DNA from: Pseudomonadota bacterium
Lineage (GTDB): Bacteria > Pseudomonadota > Alphaproteobacteria > Sphingomonadales > SMXR01
NCBI GenBank assembly: GCA_022571175.1
Contig: JACZYI010000018.1
Location: forward strand, 1 to 16,159
Direction of reading: 5' to 3'
DNA: 16,159 bases
The notes beneath the pieces were generated by a model. The model saw only the letters and a program-made list of their open reading frames with translations, did no database searches and was not told where the DNA came from. The translations under genes and the position numbers were made by a program. This document shows positions 1-8,537 of this stretch, piece by piece. Each line of letters opens with the position of its first letter. Position 1 is the first letter of the stretch.

Positions 1-60
1 GATTGCTTATTCGCCCCCGAGCGGTGGTTGGACCGAAGAGTAAGTCTTGCCGGCCCCGCG
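1..60 (+). other. Left edge; possible 3' end of a plus-strand gene
   Basis: Frame 2 is open from base 2 to a TAA at 41-43 and would encode the tail IAYSPPSGGWTEE. If real, this is the end of a gene converging on prmA with 17 bases between the two stops. Thirteen codons are too few to prove coding or identify a family. No hairpin or other signal was seen here. Confidence 0.15.
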
Positions 61-1014
61 TCACACCATCCCATCTTTTTCGGATGTTTCCCTCATAAAT
101 AAAAGTGTAACCCACTCGCCCAGTACCGTTTCTTCCAACAATCCCAGACCAACGTCTGAGTAAGCAGAGGCCATAATATCTTTTTGACTGTCCAGAAGAC
201 CGGAAATCAATATGCAGCCCATGTGCGAAGTGGATTTAGCGATCACCGGGGCCAGGGCCACTAATGGATCAGCCAGAATATTGGCTATGATCAGATCAAA
301 AGGGCCCTCCTTAGACGCCACCTTGGGCGGGATGCCATCTGCGGTGATAAAGTAAATGCCAGGCATATTTTCCCCGAATCCACGAACCGACACGCCGTTC
401 TTCAAGGCGTTCGCCTGTCCAATGTTGGTGGCGATCGGGTCATTATCGATGGCGGTGATACACGCGGGCCATAATTTCGCAACCGCAATTGCCAGGATGG
501 CACTGCCCGAACCCAGGTCCAATATTCGCGCCGGTGTCACTCTCTTTTGGAGTTCTTCCAGCATGGCCAGGCACCCTTGGGTAGAGGCATGATGGCCGGT
601 GCCGAAGGCCTGACCTGCTTCAATCATGATCGAAACCCTGGCCTGGTCTTCAGGGGCTGGGATGTGTGCGCCATGAATAAAAAAACGCCCGGTCTCAACC
701 GGACCTAGGTGATTTTGACTTTCTTCAACCCAATCACGAGCAGGAATGTCCTGGAGGTCCAGTTCGGGAAATTTAACCCCGGTTGCCCGCTCCAGGGATT
801 TTTTTAATTTTCCAAGTTCAATGTCTGAGGGACGGCAGGTGAAATAAAGTTCGGCCACCCAGTTCTTTTCAGATTGGCCATAGTTATCTGATTTGAAAAT
901 TGAAACAGCGGACGGTTGATCGTCATCCTCGAACAGGGAAAAATTTGCTCCGATGCTCTCGGCCGTTCTCTCGTCCAAAATCAGTTGGCATTTGAAGCCA
1001 TGTGAGGTGCTCAT
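61..1014 (-). CDS. prmA: Ribosomal protein L11 methyltransferase PrmA
   Basis: Cytoplasmic SAM-dependent methyltransferase that in this family methylates ribosomal protein L11. The product is 317 aa from the ATG at 1014. An N-terminal L11-recognition domain ends near the DWVEESQ segment (residues 94-100). The FGTGHHAST segment (137-145) is the family signature, LDLGSGSAILAIA (165-177) is SAM-binding motif I, the acidic AID end of the next strand is at 188-190, and NILADPL (245-251) is the substrate/catalytic NxxxxP-type motif. The ATG at 1014 is preferred over an in-frame upstream TTG at 1080 because it follows a GAGGG ribosome-binding site and begins one base after the helicase stop. That spacing suggests translational coupling with the upstream helicase gene. 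The NILADPL form, rather than the commoner NILANPL, is a mild variation. Confidence 0.95.
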   Translation of the reverse strand: MSTSHGFKCQLILDERTAESIGANFSLFEDDDQPSAVSIFKSDNYGQSEKNWVAELYFTCRPSDIELGKLKKSLERATGVKFPELDLQDIPARDWVEESQNHLGPVETGRFFIHGAHIPAPEDQARVSIMIEAGQAFGTGHHASTQGCLAMLEELQKRVTPARILDLGSGSAILAIAVAKLWPACITAIDNDPIATNIGQANALKNGVSVRGFGENMPGIYFITADGIPPKVASKEGPFDLIIANILADPLVALAPVIAKSTSHMGCILISGLLDSQKDIMASAYSDVGLGLLEETVLGEWVTLLFMRETSEKDGMV

Positions 1015-1015
1015 G

Positions 1016-3340
1016 TTATCCCTCGACTCTCTCCACGAAGCTGTCCACAATTCGCTTTTGCCCCGATGTCTCGAAATCAACAGTCAGCTTGTCTCCGTCC
1101 ACGTCTTCTATCATGCCGTAACCGAATTTATCGTGAAAAACGCGTTCCCCAACCGAAAACTGGCTGAGCGGTTTTGGCCGGTTGGGGCGCAGGCGTCGCG
1201 CTGAGCCATCTATGGTCAGTCTTTGCCCTCTTTTTTCAGCCAGTGTTTTGCCAAGTTTCGCTCGCTGTGACCATCCGGGTCGGTAGCTTGATTGGGGTTT
1301 TTCCGACCATTCCAGATCCTGGTCATGAGGGTCTCTGCTGCCACCCCACGCGCCGGAAAGATTGGTTCGTCTCTCGATGCAATCTTCGGGCAGTTCATCA
1401 ATGAAGCGGGAAGGGATACTGCTTTGCCATTGGCCAAAAACCAGTCGATTGGCGGCGTATATGATATGGCCTTTCTTTTTGGCTCGGGTCAGACCCACAT
1501 AGGCCAGTCGACGTTCTTCCTCAAGGCCCGACAGGCCGGTTTCATCCAGCGCCCGCTGGTTGGGAAATATTCCTTCTTCCCAGCCCGGCAGGAATATCAT
1601 GTCAAACTCCAGGCCCTTGGCTGCATGGAGCGTCATGATAGTGACCTTGTGGACATTCTTCTGCTCTTCGTTTTCCATCACCAGAGAAATATGCTCGAGA
1701 AAACCTTCAATATTTTCGAACTCACCGGTGGCACGAACCAGCTCTGCCAAATTTTCCAGCCTGCCGGGTGCATCGGGCGCCTTGTCTCGCTGCCACATTT
1801 CCACATATCCGGATTCTTCCAGCACGGTCTCAATCAATTCCATATGCGGCATGGTCTTGAGCAGGGCACGCCAACGGTCAAAATCACCGATCAGGCCTGC
1901 AATAACGGTTCGGGCGCGGGCGCCAAGTTCGTCCGATTCAGCGAGCCGCCCGGCAGCTTCAGTGAGAGAAATTTGGGCGCGTCGCGCAAACTGGTAAATG
2001 CGCTGAAGTGTGACCGTACCAATGCCGCGTTTTGGCACATTGATAATCCGCTCAAAAGCAAGGTCATCGCGCGGTTGAGCCACAACCCGCAAATAAGCAA
2101 TGGCATCCCTGATTTCGCGGCGCTCGTAAAATCGGGGCCCGCCAATAACCCGGTAGGGCAGGCCCAGGGTAATAAAGCGATCCTCAAATTCGCGGGTTTG
2201 AAAGCCCGCCCGCACCAGTACCGCCATTTCATTCATGGACTGGCCGGCTCGCTGGGCGCTCTCGATATTGTCGCTGACGAGGCGCGCTTCTTCTTTCCCG
2301 TCCCAAACAGCTTCGATGATAATTTTATCGCCATCGGGGGCTTCGGTCCAAAGTGTTTTCCCCAGCCGTGATTTGTTGGCATCGATCAATCCTGAAGCAG
2401 CGCCCAGAATATATCCGGTTGACCGATAATTCTGTTCCAGTCGAATCACCCGCGCTCCTTCGTAATCCTTTTCAAATTTCAGAATGTTTCCGACTTCCGC
2501 GCCCCGCCAGCCATAGATGGACTGGTCATCATCGCCGACGCAGCAGATATTTTTGTTTTTCTGCGCCAGTAGTCTCAACCAGAAATACTGGGTCAGATTG
2601 GTATCCTGATATTCGTCCACCAATAAATACCGAAAGCGGTTTTGATAGCTGGCCAGAATATCGGGATGGGCTCGGAAAATGGTAACCATATGCAACAGAA
2701 GATCACCAAAATCTGCGGCATTTACCGCCTTCAGCCGCTCCTGATACATTTTGTAGAGCTTCTTTGCCTGCCCGTCGGCAAAAAGATAGGCTTCATTTTT
2801 CGACAATTCATCCGCTGTAATCGCCCGGTTTTTCCAGCGATCAATCAGCCCTGCTAAAACTTTCGCCGGCCATCTCTTGTTATCAATATTCTGTAATTCC
2901 AGAATTTGTTTGAGCATGCGAATCTGGTCATCCGTATCCAGAATAGTAAAATTGGATGCCAGACCAACGAGTTCTGCATGCTGGCGCAGGAAGCGCGCCG
3001 AAATAGAATGAAAAGTGCCAACCGCCATACCGGCAACCGGTCGGTCGATCAATTTTTCAACCCGTTGGCTCATGACCCTGGCGGCCCGATTAGTGAAGGT
3101 GACCGCTAATATCTCACCGGGAGAGGCCCGCCCGGTCCAGATTAAATGCGCCAGGCGTGTAATCAGCACACGGGTTTTGCCCGTACCCGCACCAGCCAAT
3201 ACCAGCACCGGTCCATCCATGGCCTCAACTGCTTCTCTCTGGGCCCGATTGAGCTCACTCATATAGGGTGGCTCGCCCACGCCTGCGATGGGTGTTGCCG
3301 GGGCTTCAACCATGCCCAATTCAAAGGGGTCCGATGCCAT
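1016..3340 (-). CDS. pcrA/uvrD: ATP-dependent DNA helicase of the UvrD/PcrA/Rep family
   Basis: Superfamily 1A 3'-5' DNA helicase, 774 aa, expected to act in nucleotide excision and mismatch repair and in clearing replication blocks. All signature motifs are visible: Walker A AGAGTGKT (49-56), the Walker B/DExx motif VDEYQDTN (241-248), GDDDQSIYGWRGA (269-281), RLEQNYRST (300-308), TLHAAKGLEFD (570-580) and EEERRLAYVGLTRAK (607-621). A basic linker leads to a C-terminal Tudor-like fold (about 729-774, GERVFHDKFGYG...) of the kind found in PcrA and UvrD. Length fits the family. The ATG at 3340 lacks a clear Shine-Dalgarno sequence; ATGs at residues 10 and 27 are alternatives, the latter just before the conserved LNRAQREAV core. 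It is followed after one base by prmA. UvrD and PcrA cannot be separated with certainty by sequence reading alone. Confidence 0.95.
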   Translation of the reverse strand: MASDPFELGMVEAPATPIAGVGEPPYMSELNRAQREAVEAMDGPVLVLAGAGTGKTRVLITRLAHLIWTGRASPGEILAVTFTNRAARVMSQRVEKLIDRPVAGMAVGTFHSISARFLRQHAELVGLASNFTILDTDDQIRMLKQILELQNIDNKRWPAKVLAGLIDRWKNRAITADELSKNEAYLFADGQAKKLYKMYQERLKAVNAADFGDLLLHMVTIFRAHPDILASYQNRFRYLLVDEYQDTNLTQYFWLRLLAQKNKNICCVGDDDQSIYGWRGAEVGNILKFEKDYEGARVIRLEQNYRSTGYILGAASGLIDANKSRLGKTLWTEAPDGDKIIIEAVWDGKEEARLVSDNIESAQRAGQSMNEMAVLVRAGFQTREFEDRFITLGLPYRVIGGPRFYERREIRDAIAYLRVVAQPRDDLAFERIINVPKRGIGTVTLQRIYQFARRAQISLTEAAGRLAESDELGARARTVIAGLIGDFDRWRALLKTMPHMELIETVLEESGYVEMWQRDKAPDAPGRLENLAELVRATGEFENIEGFLEHISLVMENEEQKNVHKVTIMTLHAAKGLEFDMIFLPGWEEGIFPNQRALDETGLSGLEEERRLAYVGLTRAKKKGHIIYAANRLVFGQWQSSIPSRFIDELPEDCIERRTNLSGAWGGSRDPHDQDLEWSEKPQSSYRPGWSQRAKLGKTLAEKRGQRLTIDGSARRLRPNRPKPLSQFSVGERVFHDKFGYGMIEDVDGDKLTVDFETSGQKRIVDSFVERVEG

Positions 3341-3408
3341 GGAAGGAACATAACATCAGAGCCATGCGCGGGCCAGATTCAATACATCAATTTTCGGTTT
3401 TTAATGAC

Positions 3409-3936
3409 TTATTTGCATTGCCCGATAGAGCCCTCAGCACAAATGGTCACTCCATCAGTCCATGTGGCACCCGAAAAATTGGCGTCCCAGAGATCAGCCC
3501 CATCCAGGTTGGCACCGGTAAAGTTGGCTCCGGTAAGATTGGCGCGGAAAAATCTCGCTTCCCTCAAGTCGGCATCCTGAAAACTGGCGTTTGTGAGGTC
3601 AGCACTGGTAAAATCAGCATCTCGTAAATTAGCACCACTCAAATCGGTTCCAATCAGGGTGGAGGAGACAAATTTCGTGCGGCGACCATCCACATCCCTC
3701 AGGTTTGCCCCCGACAGATCGGCCCGAGTCAGGGATGTACCCTGCAGGGTGGCGCCCTCAAGATCAGCGCCAACCAGCGTTCGTTCATTCATGAAACACC
3801 TTATCCATTCCACGCCCGGTCTTGCCACATCAGTACAGCCCATAACCGCAGCGCCTACAGGCTCGCTCGCAGCCCAAAAGACGCCCACCATCAGCAATGC
3901 TCCAATGGCGTGTGAGATTTTGAAAACAGATGTCAT
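3409..3936 (-). CDS. Secreted pentapeptide-repeat protein
   Basis: The 175-aa product has an N-terminal signal peptide: a hydrophobic stretch about residues 9-23, with likely cleavage after the GAA at 28-30. The body, about 56-158, is a run of A(D/N)LxG-type pentapeptides such as GADLE, RADLS, GANLR, TGANF and GADLW, which form a right-handed quadrilateral beta-helix in this family. Four cysteines (34, 47, 166, 174) lie outside the helix at its two ends, one pair before it and one after, which would suit disulfide capping in the periplasm. The C-terminal WTDG...C...SIGQC ending recurs in exported pentapeptide proteins. It lies 25 bases after the thioesterase gene and 68 bases before the helicase on the same strand, so a shared transcript is likely. 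Biochemical role is unknown. The signal peptide argues against a gyrase-protecting Qnr-type role. Confidence 0.85.
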   Translation of the reverse strand: MTSVFKISHAIGALLMVGVFWAASEPVGAAVMGCTDVARPGVEWIRCFMNERTLVGADLEGATLQGTSLTRADLSGANLRDVDGRRTKFVSSTLIGTDLSGANLRDADFTSADLTNASFQDADLREARFFRANLTGANFTGANLDGADLWDANFSGATWTDGVTICAEGSIGQCK

Positions 3937-3961
3937 GACCCGTGCGATTTTATGGTTGTTC

Positions 3962-4450
3962 CTATGGTGTGTCCTGCCAATGGGCTGTGGGTAAATTCTT
4001 GTGGCTTTTTAGGAGCAGGTCAAGCTGTTCTCGTTGCTCCTTCGGGATAGCGGACGCCCGCCGGCTTTTCATATCCACATGAATGCTCAAAAGCTCACCG
4101 GTTGCCACGACATTACTAGACCCATCCGCATACATTATCATCATGACCCTGATCTTTTTTTCCCCAACCTCCAAAAGCTGCAAAGTTACCGTGAGCGTCT
4201 GCCCCCGAGTGACCTCCGAGTGATAATGAATATTATAATGCAGAGCAAAGAAGGACTGAGCTTCCTGTTCCACATACTCCCTGCCAATACCCATCCGGTC
4301 CTGAAATTTGTCAAAGGCCTGATCGAAAGTCATGGTGTAATAGGTGACGTTCATATGGCCGTTGTAATCAAGCCAGTCCGGCTTGACCTGAACCCTTATC
4401 AGTTCCAGAGGCGAGGCATCTGGAATCACATTGCTATCGGTGCTAGACAT
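3962..4450 (-). CDS. Hotdog-fold acyl-CoA thioesterase (4-hydroxybenzoyl-CoA thioesterase-like)
   Basis: A 162-aa single-domain protein with the hotdog thioesterase signature DYNGHMN at about residues 28-34, where the Asp is the candidate catalytic residue of the 4HBT-type family. The motif is followed by the long central helix (YYTMTFDQAFDKFQDRMG) and the five-stranded sheet region, including FALHYNIHYHSEVTRGQTL and VVATGELLSIHVDM. No signal peptide, so cytoplasmic. The substrate cannot be read from sequence; relatives hydrolyse diverse acyl-CoAs, including betainyl-CoA-type thioesters in carnitine catabolism, but no carnitine genes are nearby. The ATG at 4450 has only a weak ribosome-binding site. 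It is the first gene of the minus-strand run 4450-61 and is divergent from the AsmA-family gene. Confidence 0.85.
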   Translation of the reverse strand: MSSTDSNVIPDASPLELIRVQVKPDWLDYNGHMNVTYYTMTFDQAFDKFQDRMGIGREYVEQEAQSFFALHYNIHYHSEVTRGQTLTVTLQLLEVGEKKIRVMMIMYADGSSNVVATGELLSIHVDMKSRRASAIPKEQREQLDLLLKSHKNLPTAHWQDTP

Positions 4451-4596
4451 TTAGTGCTTTTATCGCTTCCGGTTCGCCAGGTCACGGCAAAAACGGCACA
4501 AAAGAGCCATTTTTTTAGTGTCAGGTGTGGTTGGCTTTCAGGGGCGAGAACAAGGGGCCTGGACAGGGTTCCGGCGTGAATTGCCTTGATGGATAT

Positions 4597-7500
4597 ATGA
4601 AATTGAAAAAAACACTCATCGGTGCGGGTATCATATTACTGCTGCTGATTGCTGCTGCAGTGGTGGCCCCCGGATTTATTGACTGGGGTCAATATCGTGG
4701 CCAGATCACCCGCATTGCCGAGAATTTTATCGGGCGCGAAATCTCCATCAATGGCGACATCAGTTTTCAGCTTATACCCTCGCCCCATCTGACCGCAGCT
4801 GATGTTCATGTGGCCAATGTAAAAGGGGGCATGGCAGAGGAGTTTCTGTCACTGGAGGTGCTTGATTTGCGGGTGGCCCTGTTGCCTCTGATCGCGGGCC
4901 AGATCCAGGTAGAAAGTGTCATTCTTCAGGGGCCGGTGATTAACCTGGAACGATATGAAGATGGCAGTGTGAACTGGCTTTTAGGCTCCAGCAGCACCGA
5001 GCAGACCAATGAACAAGCCCCCGGAAGCTCTGGCGGCAATGTCTTGTCGCTAAACTCGGTGGAGGTGCAGGGGGGTCATCTTTCATTTGAGGACCAGACA
5101 AGTGGTGTTGTGCTTGAGTTTGAGGCCATCAATCTTGCCTTTTCTGCGGACTCGCAACGGGGGCCCTTTCAATCAAGCGGTTCATTTTCTTATGCCGATG
5201 AAGCCCTGCTGTTTGAATTTTCACTGGGCAGAGTGCGGGAGGATCGGCGCGCAGTCATAAGGCTCTGGTTTGAGTTGGCCGGGCAGACTCCAGGCATTGA
5301 GTTAAATGGCACCACCATGTTGCTTGGGGAGACCCCCGATATTTCCGCGAGAATTCGAGGCAACGGCTCAAGCGCGTCAGAATTTGTCCTTGCCGCCATG
5401 AATATTGCGGGTGGCGCACTGACAATCCCGGTGAATCTTGAGAAAACATTCGAAATTGATGGCAATCTCAATATTTCGCCAACGCTTGCCAGCCTTAATC
5501 CGATGACCCTAACGCTGGGAGAGACCACCGGGCAGGGCGTGCTGGAACTGGCTCTGGGTGGTGAGGACAGCTTTATATTTTCGCTCGCTATTAACAGTAT
5601 GGTGCTGGAAGACTGGATTATCGTCTCTGAACCGGACGATGCCGGATCAGACCATAACAATGGGGCTTCGACCCTGCCAGCCAGCTTTGAGATTCCGGAC
5701 CATTTGACCGGCAGCTTCGATTTGAGCATTGAGGCGCTCACTTATCGCCAGGCCGTGGCCCGGCAAATCTCACTCACCGGCACTGTCCATGATGGTAAAA
5801 TTGACATTGATCGATTTGGTGCGCTCTTGCCGGGCGGATCAAGTCTTTCATTCTCCGGGCAGATGGAAAACGGAGAGGCGGGGGTCGAGTTGACAGGATC
5901 GCTGAATTTAGCAGCCAATAATTTAAGACAATTACTGGGCTGGTTTGGTGTGGACCCGGCGGCCTTGCCTCAATTCCAGCTTGCAACTTTTTCCTATCAG
6001 GGTTCGGTCAGGGTTCGGTCAGATTGGGTTGAGTTTTTTGACGCCAAGGGTCAGTTGGATATTAGTGATTTTGAAGGCGGAATTTCAATCGGCCTTGGTG
6101 ATCGTCCGGCCTTTGCTATTGATCTCAAACTTTCAAGGCTCAACCTCGATTCCTATCTGCCCCCGGCACCTGAGGGCGATCCATCCTACCAGCAGGTCAA
6201 GGGCGATTTGCTGGAAGCCCTGAGGCCGCTTGCAGGCTTTGACGCCAATATCACCCTGGATATCAGGAATATTATCTATGGGGGCTGGCGGGCGGCGCGG
6301 TTTCAAACTGAAGCGGTTCTTATGGGTGACAGGCTGTCCATCCAGGGGCTGCGTCTCAGCGATCTTGAGGGTCTTGAGCTTGCCATGAGCGGGACAGTGG
6401 CAAATTTTGAGAGTGACCCTCAAATCGATCTGACCATAGATGTCAGGTCAGAAAATCTCGCTGGCATGGTGCGCCGACTGGATCTGGCGTCGAGAGTTGA
6501 TCCCCAGGCGCTTCGGTCTCTGAGCATCACCGGGCAGGTGGCGGGTACATTCGAGAGGGTGACTCTTGATCTTGAAGGCGAGCTCGGCAGGGCAGAGGTG
6601 CTGGTTACCGGGACGGTCAGAGACCCGGGGCCGCGTCCGAGTTTCCTGGATATCTCGTTTTCGCTCAATCACCCGGATCATCTGGATTTGATCCGGCGGT
6701 TCGCTCTCGACTGGCCATTGGAGGGCCGTGGTGCGCCGGTCCATATTTCCGGAACTTTGACGGGATCATTGGCAGCCCTTGAGACCAATCTGGATTTTTC
6801 GCTCTTTGGTGGCAGTGGTGAGACAACTGCGAGCATGACCAATCTTGATAGTGAAGCCTCAGTGGAGGGTATTTTCAGTTTCACACACCCGGATATTCTG
6901 AGCTTGGTGAAGGGGTTGGGATTTGAGTGGGCACCGTCCTCCAGGCAGCTCGGTTCCCTCAAGATTGAGGCCTCTCTCTCGGGTTCAGCCGCCGATTTTT
7001 CGCTGACCAATATCCGTCTTGATGTGGGTACTGTGGAAGCTCAGGGGACGATCTCCATCGCCAGCGCGCCAGAGCTCAGAACCATTCGGGGCGGCATAAC
7101 GCTGGGTGACATCAGGCTTGATCGCTTTATGAAGCCTGTGACCGCAGGCGCCCAAACCGCATCTGAGGGACGAGGAGCGCGCTGGTCCACGGCAGCGCTT
7201 AATCTCGAGTGGATGGCTGGTCTTGATCTTGACTTGATGTTATCTGCGGCAGCCATCAGCTATCTGGAGTATCAGTTTGAAGATTTGTCAACCCGATTGA
7301 CCATCCGGGATAGCATACTGAATTTTGATGAATTTAAGGCTCGGCTCCTGGGGGGTGGTATGAGCGCGACCTTTAGCCTGGATGGCCGTGGCGTACCGGC
7401 AGTTTCTGGAACCATTCACCTTCAGGATGTCTCACTGGAAAGGGCTTTGCAGGCGAGCGCCGCTATTGCGCCTGCCACCGGGGTGTTAAACCTTCAGGGG

Positions 7501-8175
7501 CAGTATGAGGGTGCCGGCTCCAGCCAGTTGGAAATCATTTCGAATTTGAACGGCTCGGCCCAAATATCCGGTCGGGATGGCGTTATTCGGGGTTTTGATG
7601 TCTCTGCCATAACAACACGTCTGGGTCGCCTCAATCGATTGCCCGATTTTTCCAATCTCCTTGATATATCGCTGGGTGGGGGTGAAACCGCATACCGTTT
7701 TTTGCGAACTGCGGTCCTGATTGAAGATGGCATAATGCGGGCCGACAGTCTGGAAGCAGACATGGATGGTGCCAGACTTTCAGGCCACGGAATCATTGAT
7801 TTGCCAGCCTGGAGCATTGGCGCTTCGGGCAGGCTTAAATTTGAAGGCGAGGGAAATGAGACGGTTGAGCCAGGCGAAGCAGCCCCGGAAAATGATCTCA
7901 CTGGATGGCTGAAAGATCCAGAAGCTCCTTCGGTGGGCGTGACTATCATCGGCCCGCTCAATGCGCCCCGCATAGAGTATGACAAGCAGCAATTGATTTC
8001 CTATGTGGGGGCCCGGTTTGCCACCTCACTCATCGCCGGTATTTTTGGGCTTGGTGGTGATGATCTAGCGCCCGATGACACTGTGAGTGAAGAGGAAACG
8101 CCTGCCGATCTCGCTGGCGGTATTTTTGGACTTATCTTCAGCCTGATACCAAAAGAGGAAGAAGACGGCGGTTAA
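4597..8175 (+). CDS. AsmA-family envelope protein
   Basis: A 1192-aa protein with a short basic N-terminus (MKLKK), one transmembrane helix (about residues 6-24) and a very long periplasmic region rich in beta-strand repeats. The opening after the helix, PGFIDWGQYRGQITRIAENFIGREISINGDI, is the AsmA N-terminal domain, followed by repeated LxGxVxxxG and ISGxLTGS-type strands. The last third matches the AsmA_2-type C-terminal domain. Family members (AsmA, TamB, YhdP and others) are inner-membrane-anchored proteins with an elongated hydrophobic-groove architecture, linked to lipid transport to, or assembly of, the outer membrane. The ATG at 4597 is preferred over an upstream in-frame ATG at 4525 because it starts directly at the membrane anchor. 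The C-terminus is acidic (KEEEDGG). The paralogue type cannot be assigned from sequence alone. Confidence 0.9.
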   Translation: MKLKKTLIGAGIILLLLIAAAVVAPGFIDWGQYRGQITRIAENFIGREISINGDISFQLIPSPHLTAADVHVANVKGGMAEEFLSLEVLDLRVALLPLIAGQIQVESVILQGPVINLERYEDGSVNWLLGSSSTEQTNEQAPGSSGGNVLSLNSVEVQGGHLSFEDQTSGVVLEFEAINLAFSADSQRGPFQSSGSFSYADEALLFEFSLGRVREDRRAVIRLWFELAGQTPGIELNGTTMLLGETPDISARIRGNGSSASEFVLAAMNIAGGALTIPVNLEKTFEIDGNLNISPTLASLNPMTLTLGETTGQGVLELALGGEDSFIFSLAINSMVLEDWIIVSEPDDAGSDHNNGASTLPASFEIPDHLTGSFDLSIEALTYRQAVARQISLTGTVHDGKIDIDRFGALLPGGSSLSFSGQMENGEAGVELTGSLNLAANNLRQLLGWFGVDPAALPQFQLATFSYQGSVRVRSDWVEFFDAKGQLDISDFEGGISIGLGDRPAFAIDLKLSRLNLDSYLPPAPEGDPSYQQVKGDLLEALRPLAGFDANITLDIRNIIYGGWRAARFQTEAVLMGDRLSIQGLRLSDLEGLELAMSGTVANFESDPQIDLTIDVRSENLAGMVRRLDLASRVDPQALRSLSITGQVAGTFERVTLDLEGELGRAEVLVTGTVRDPGPRPSFLDISFSLNHPDHLDLIRRFALDWPLEGRGAPVHISGTLTGSLAALETNLDFSLFGGSGETTASMTNLDSEASVEGIFSFTHPDILSLVKGLGFEWAPSSRQLGSLKIEASLSGSAADFSLTNIRLDVGTVEAQGTISIASAPELRTIRGGITLGDIRLDRFMKPVTAGAQTASEGRGARWSTAALNLEWMAGLDLDLMLSAAAISYLEYQFEDLSTRLTIRDSILNFDEFKARLLGGGMSATFSLDGRGVPAVSGTIHLQDVSLERALQASAAIAPATGVLNLQGQYEGAGSSQLEIISNLNGSAQISGRDGVIRGFDVSAITTRLGRLNRLPDFSNLLDISLGGGETAYRFLRTAVLIEDGIMRADSLEADMDGARLSGHGIIDLPAWSIGASGRLKFEGEGNETVEPGEAAPENDLTGWLKDPEAPSVGVTIIGPLNAPRIEYDKQQLISYVGARFATSLIAGIFGLGGDDLAPDDTVSEEETPADLAGGIFGLIFSLIPKEEEDGG

Positions 8176-8189
8176 GCCCCTCGGGCAAT

Positions 8190-8411
8190 TTATTTGTTGC
8201 GGTAAAATTTCAGGACCGCAAGCCTGAGTGCGCTCGACAGATTTCCCGGCTGCTCCCCATCAATCACTGAAATCAATGTGGCGAGGCTTTGCCCCCGTTC
8301 CAGTGCCATATGCTTCAACCCGGCCCAAAAGGCATCTTCAAGAGACACACTGGTGGCGTGACCGTCAATGGTGATGGAATGTTTCCGTATGGATTCGTCC
8401 TTCTTGGCCAT
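8190..8411 (-). CDS. Ribbon-helix-helix domain protein (RHH_4-type)
   Basis: A 73-aa small protein made of a single ribbon-helix-helix domain: an N-terminal strand (KHSITIDGHATSVSLE), a helix with FWAGLKHMALERG, and a second helix with the NLSSALRLAVLKFY ending. This matches the small RHH domain proteins common in alphaproteobacteria, often encoded close to fumC. It probably binds DNA as a dimer; its targets are unknown. The chosen ATG at 8411 lacks a well-placed ribosome-binding site. A TTG two codons upstream (8417) has an AGGG six bases before it and is a real alternative start. The gene converges on the AsmA-family gene with 14 bases between the stops, and is divergent from the ArsR-type regulator. 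Confidence 0.85.
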   Translation of the reverse strand: MAKKDESIRKHSITIDGHATSVSLEDAFWAGLKHMALERGQSLATLISVIDGEQPGNLSSALRLAVLKFYRNK

Positions 8412-8470
8412 GGTCAAAGACTGCCCTATTCCAGGAAGCTGCTCAACTGTCTCTTTATTTTAACAATAGT

Positions 8471-8500
8471 GTTGACATGTAACCTAACAGTTACAAATAA
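8471..8500 (+). promoter_or_regulatory. Probable promoter of the ArsR operon with a small inverted repeat
   Basis: A consensus -35 hexamer TTGACA occupies 8472-8477. A poor AT-rich -10 candidate (AAATAA at 8495-8500) lies 17 bases downstream. The spacer contains the inverted repeat GTAAC-6-GTTAC (8479-8494), a plausible repressor half-site pair. The perfect -35 makes a promoter here credible; the exact -10 is uncertain. Confidence 0.45.
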
Positions 8501-8505
8501 GTTCT

Positions 8506-8517
8506 AACCATATGGTT
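8506..8517 (+). promoter_or_regulatory. Perfect 12-bp palindrome, candidate ArsR operator
   Basis: AACCATATGGTT reads identically on both strands and lies 20 bases before the regulator's ATG, just after the likely promoter. ArsR-type repressors are dimers that usually bind palindromes overlapping their own promoter, so autoregulation is the natural inference. No binding data can be read from sequence. Confidence 0.45.
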
Positions 8518-8537
8518 TTAAATAACAGGAATGGAAA

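Noticed and set aside
1292..2371. A 359-codon plus-strand open frame opposite the helicase gene
   Set aside because: It lies wholly antisense to the well-supported helicase, has no recognisable domain, and arises from codon bias on the complementary strand.
6003..6027. 11-bp tandem duplication (CAGGGTTCGGT twice) inside the AsmA-family gene
   Set aside because: Eleven bases would shift the frame if it were a recent insertion, yet the frame continues normally as QGSVRVRS, a plausible alternating beta strand. Coincidental codon similarity is the simpler reading.
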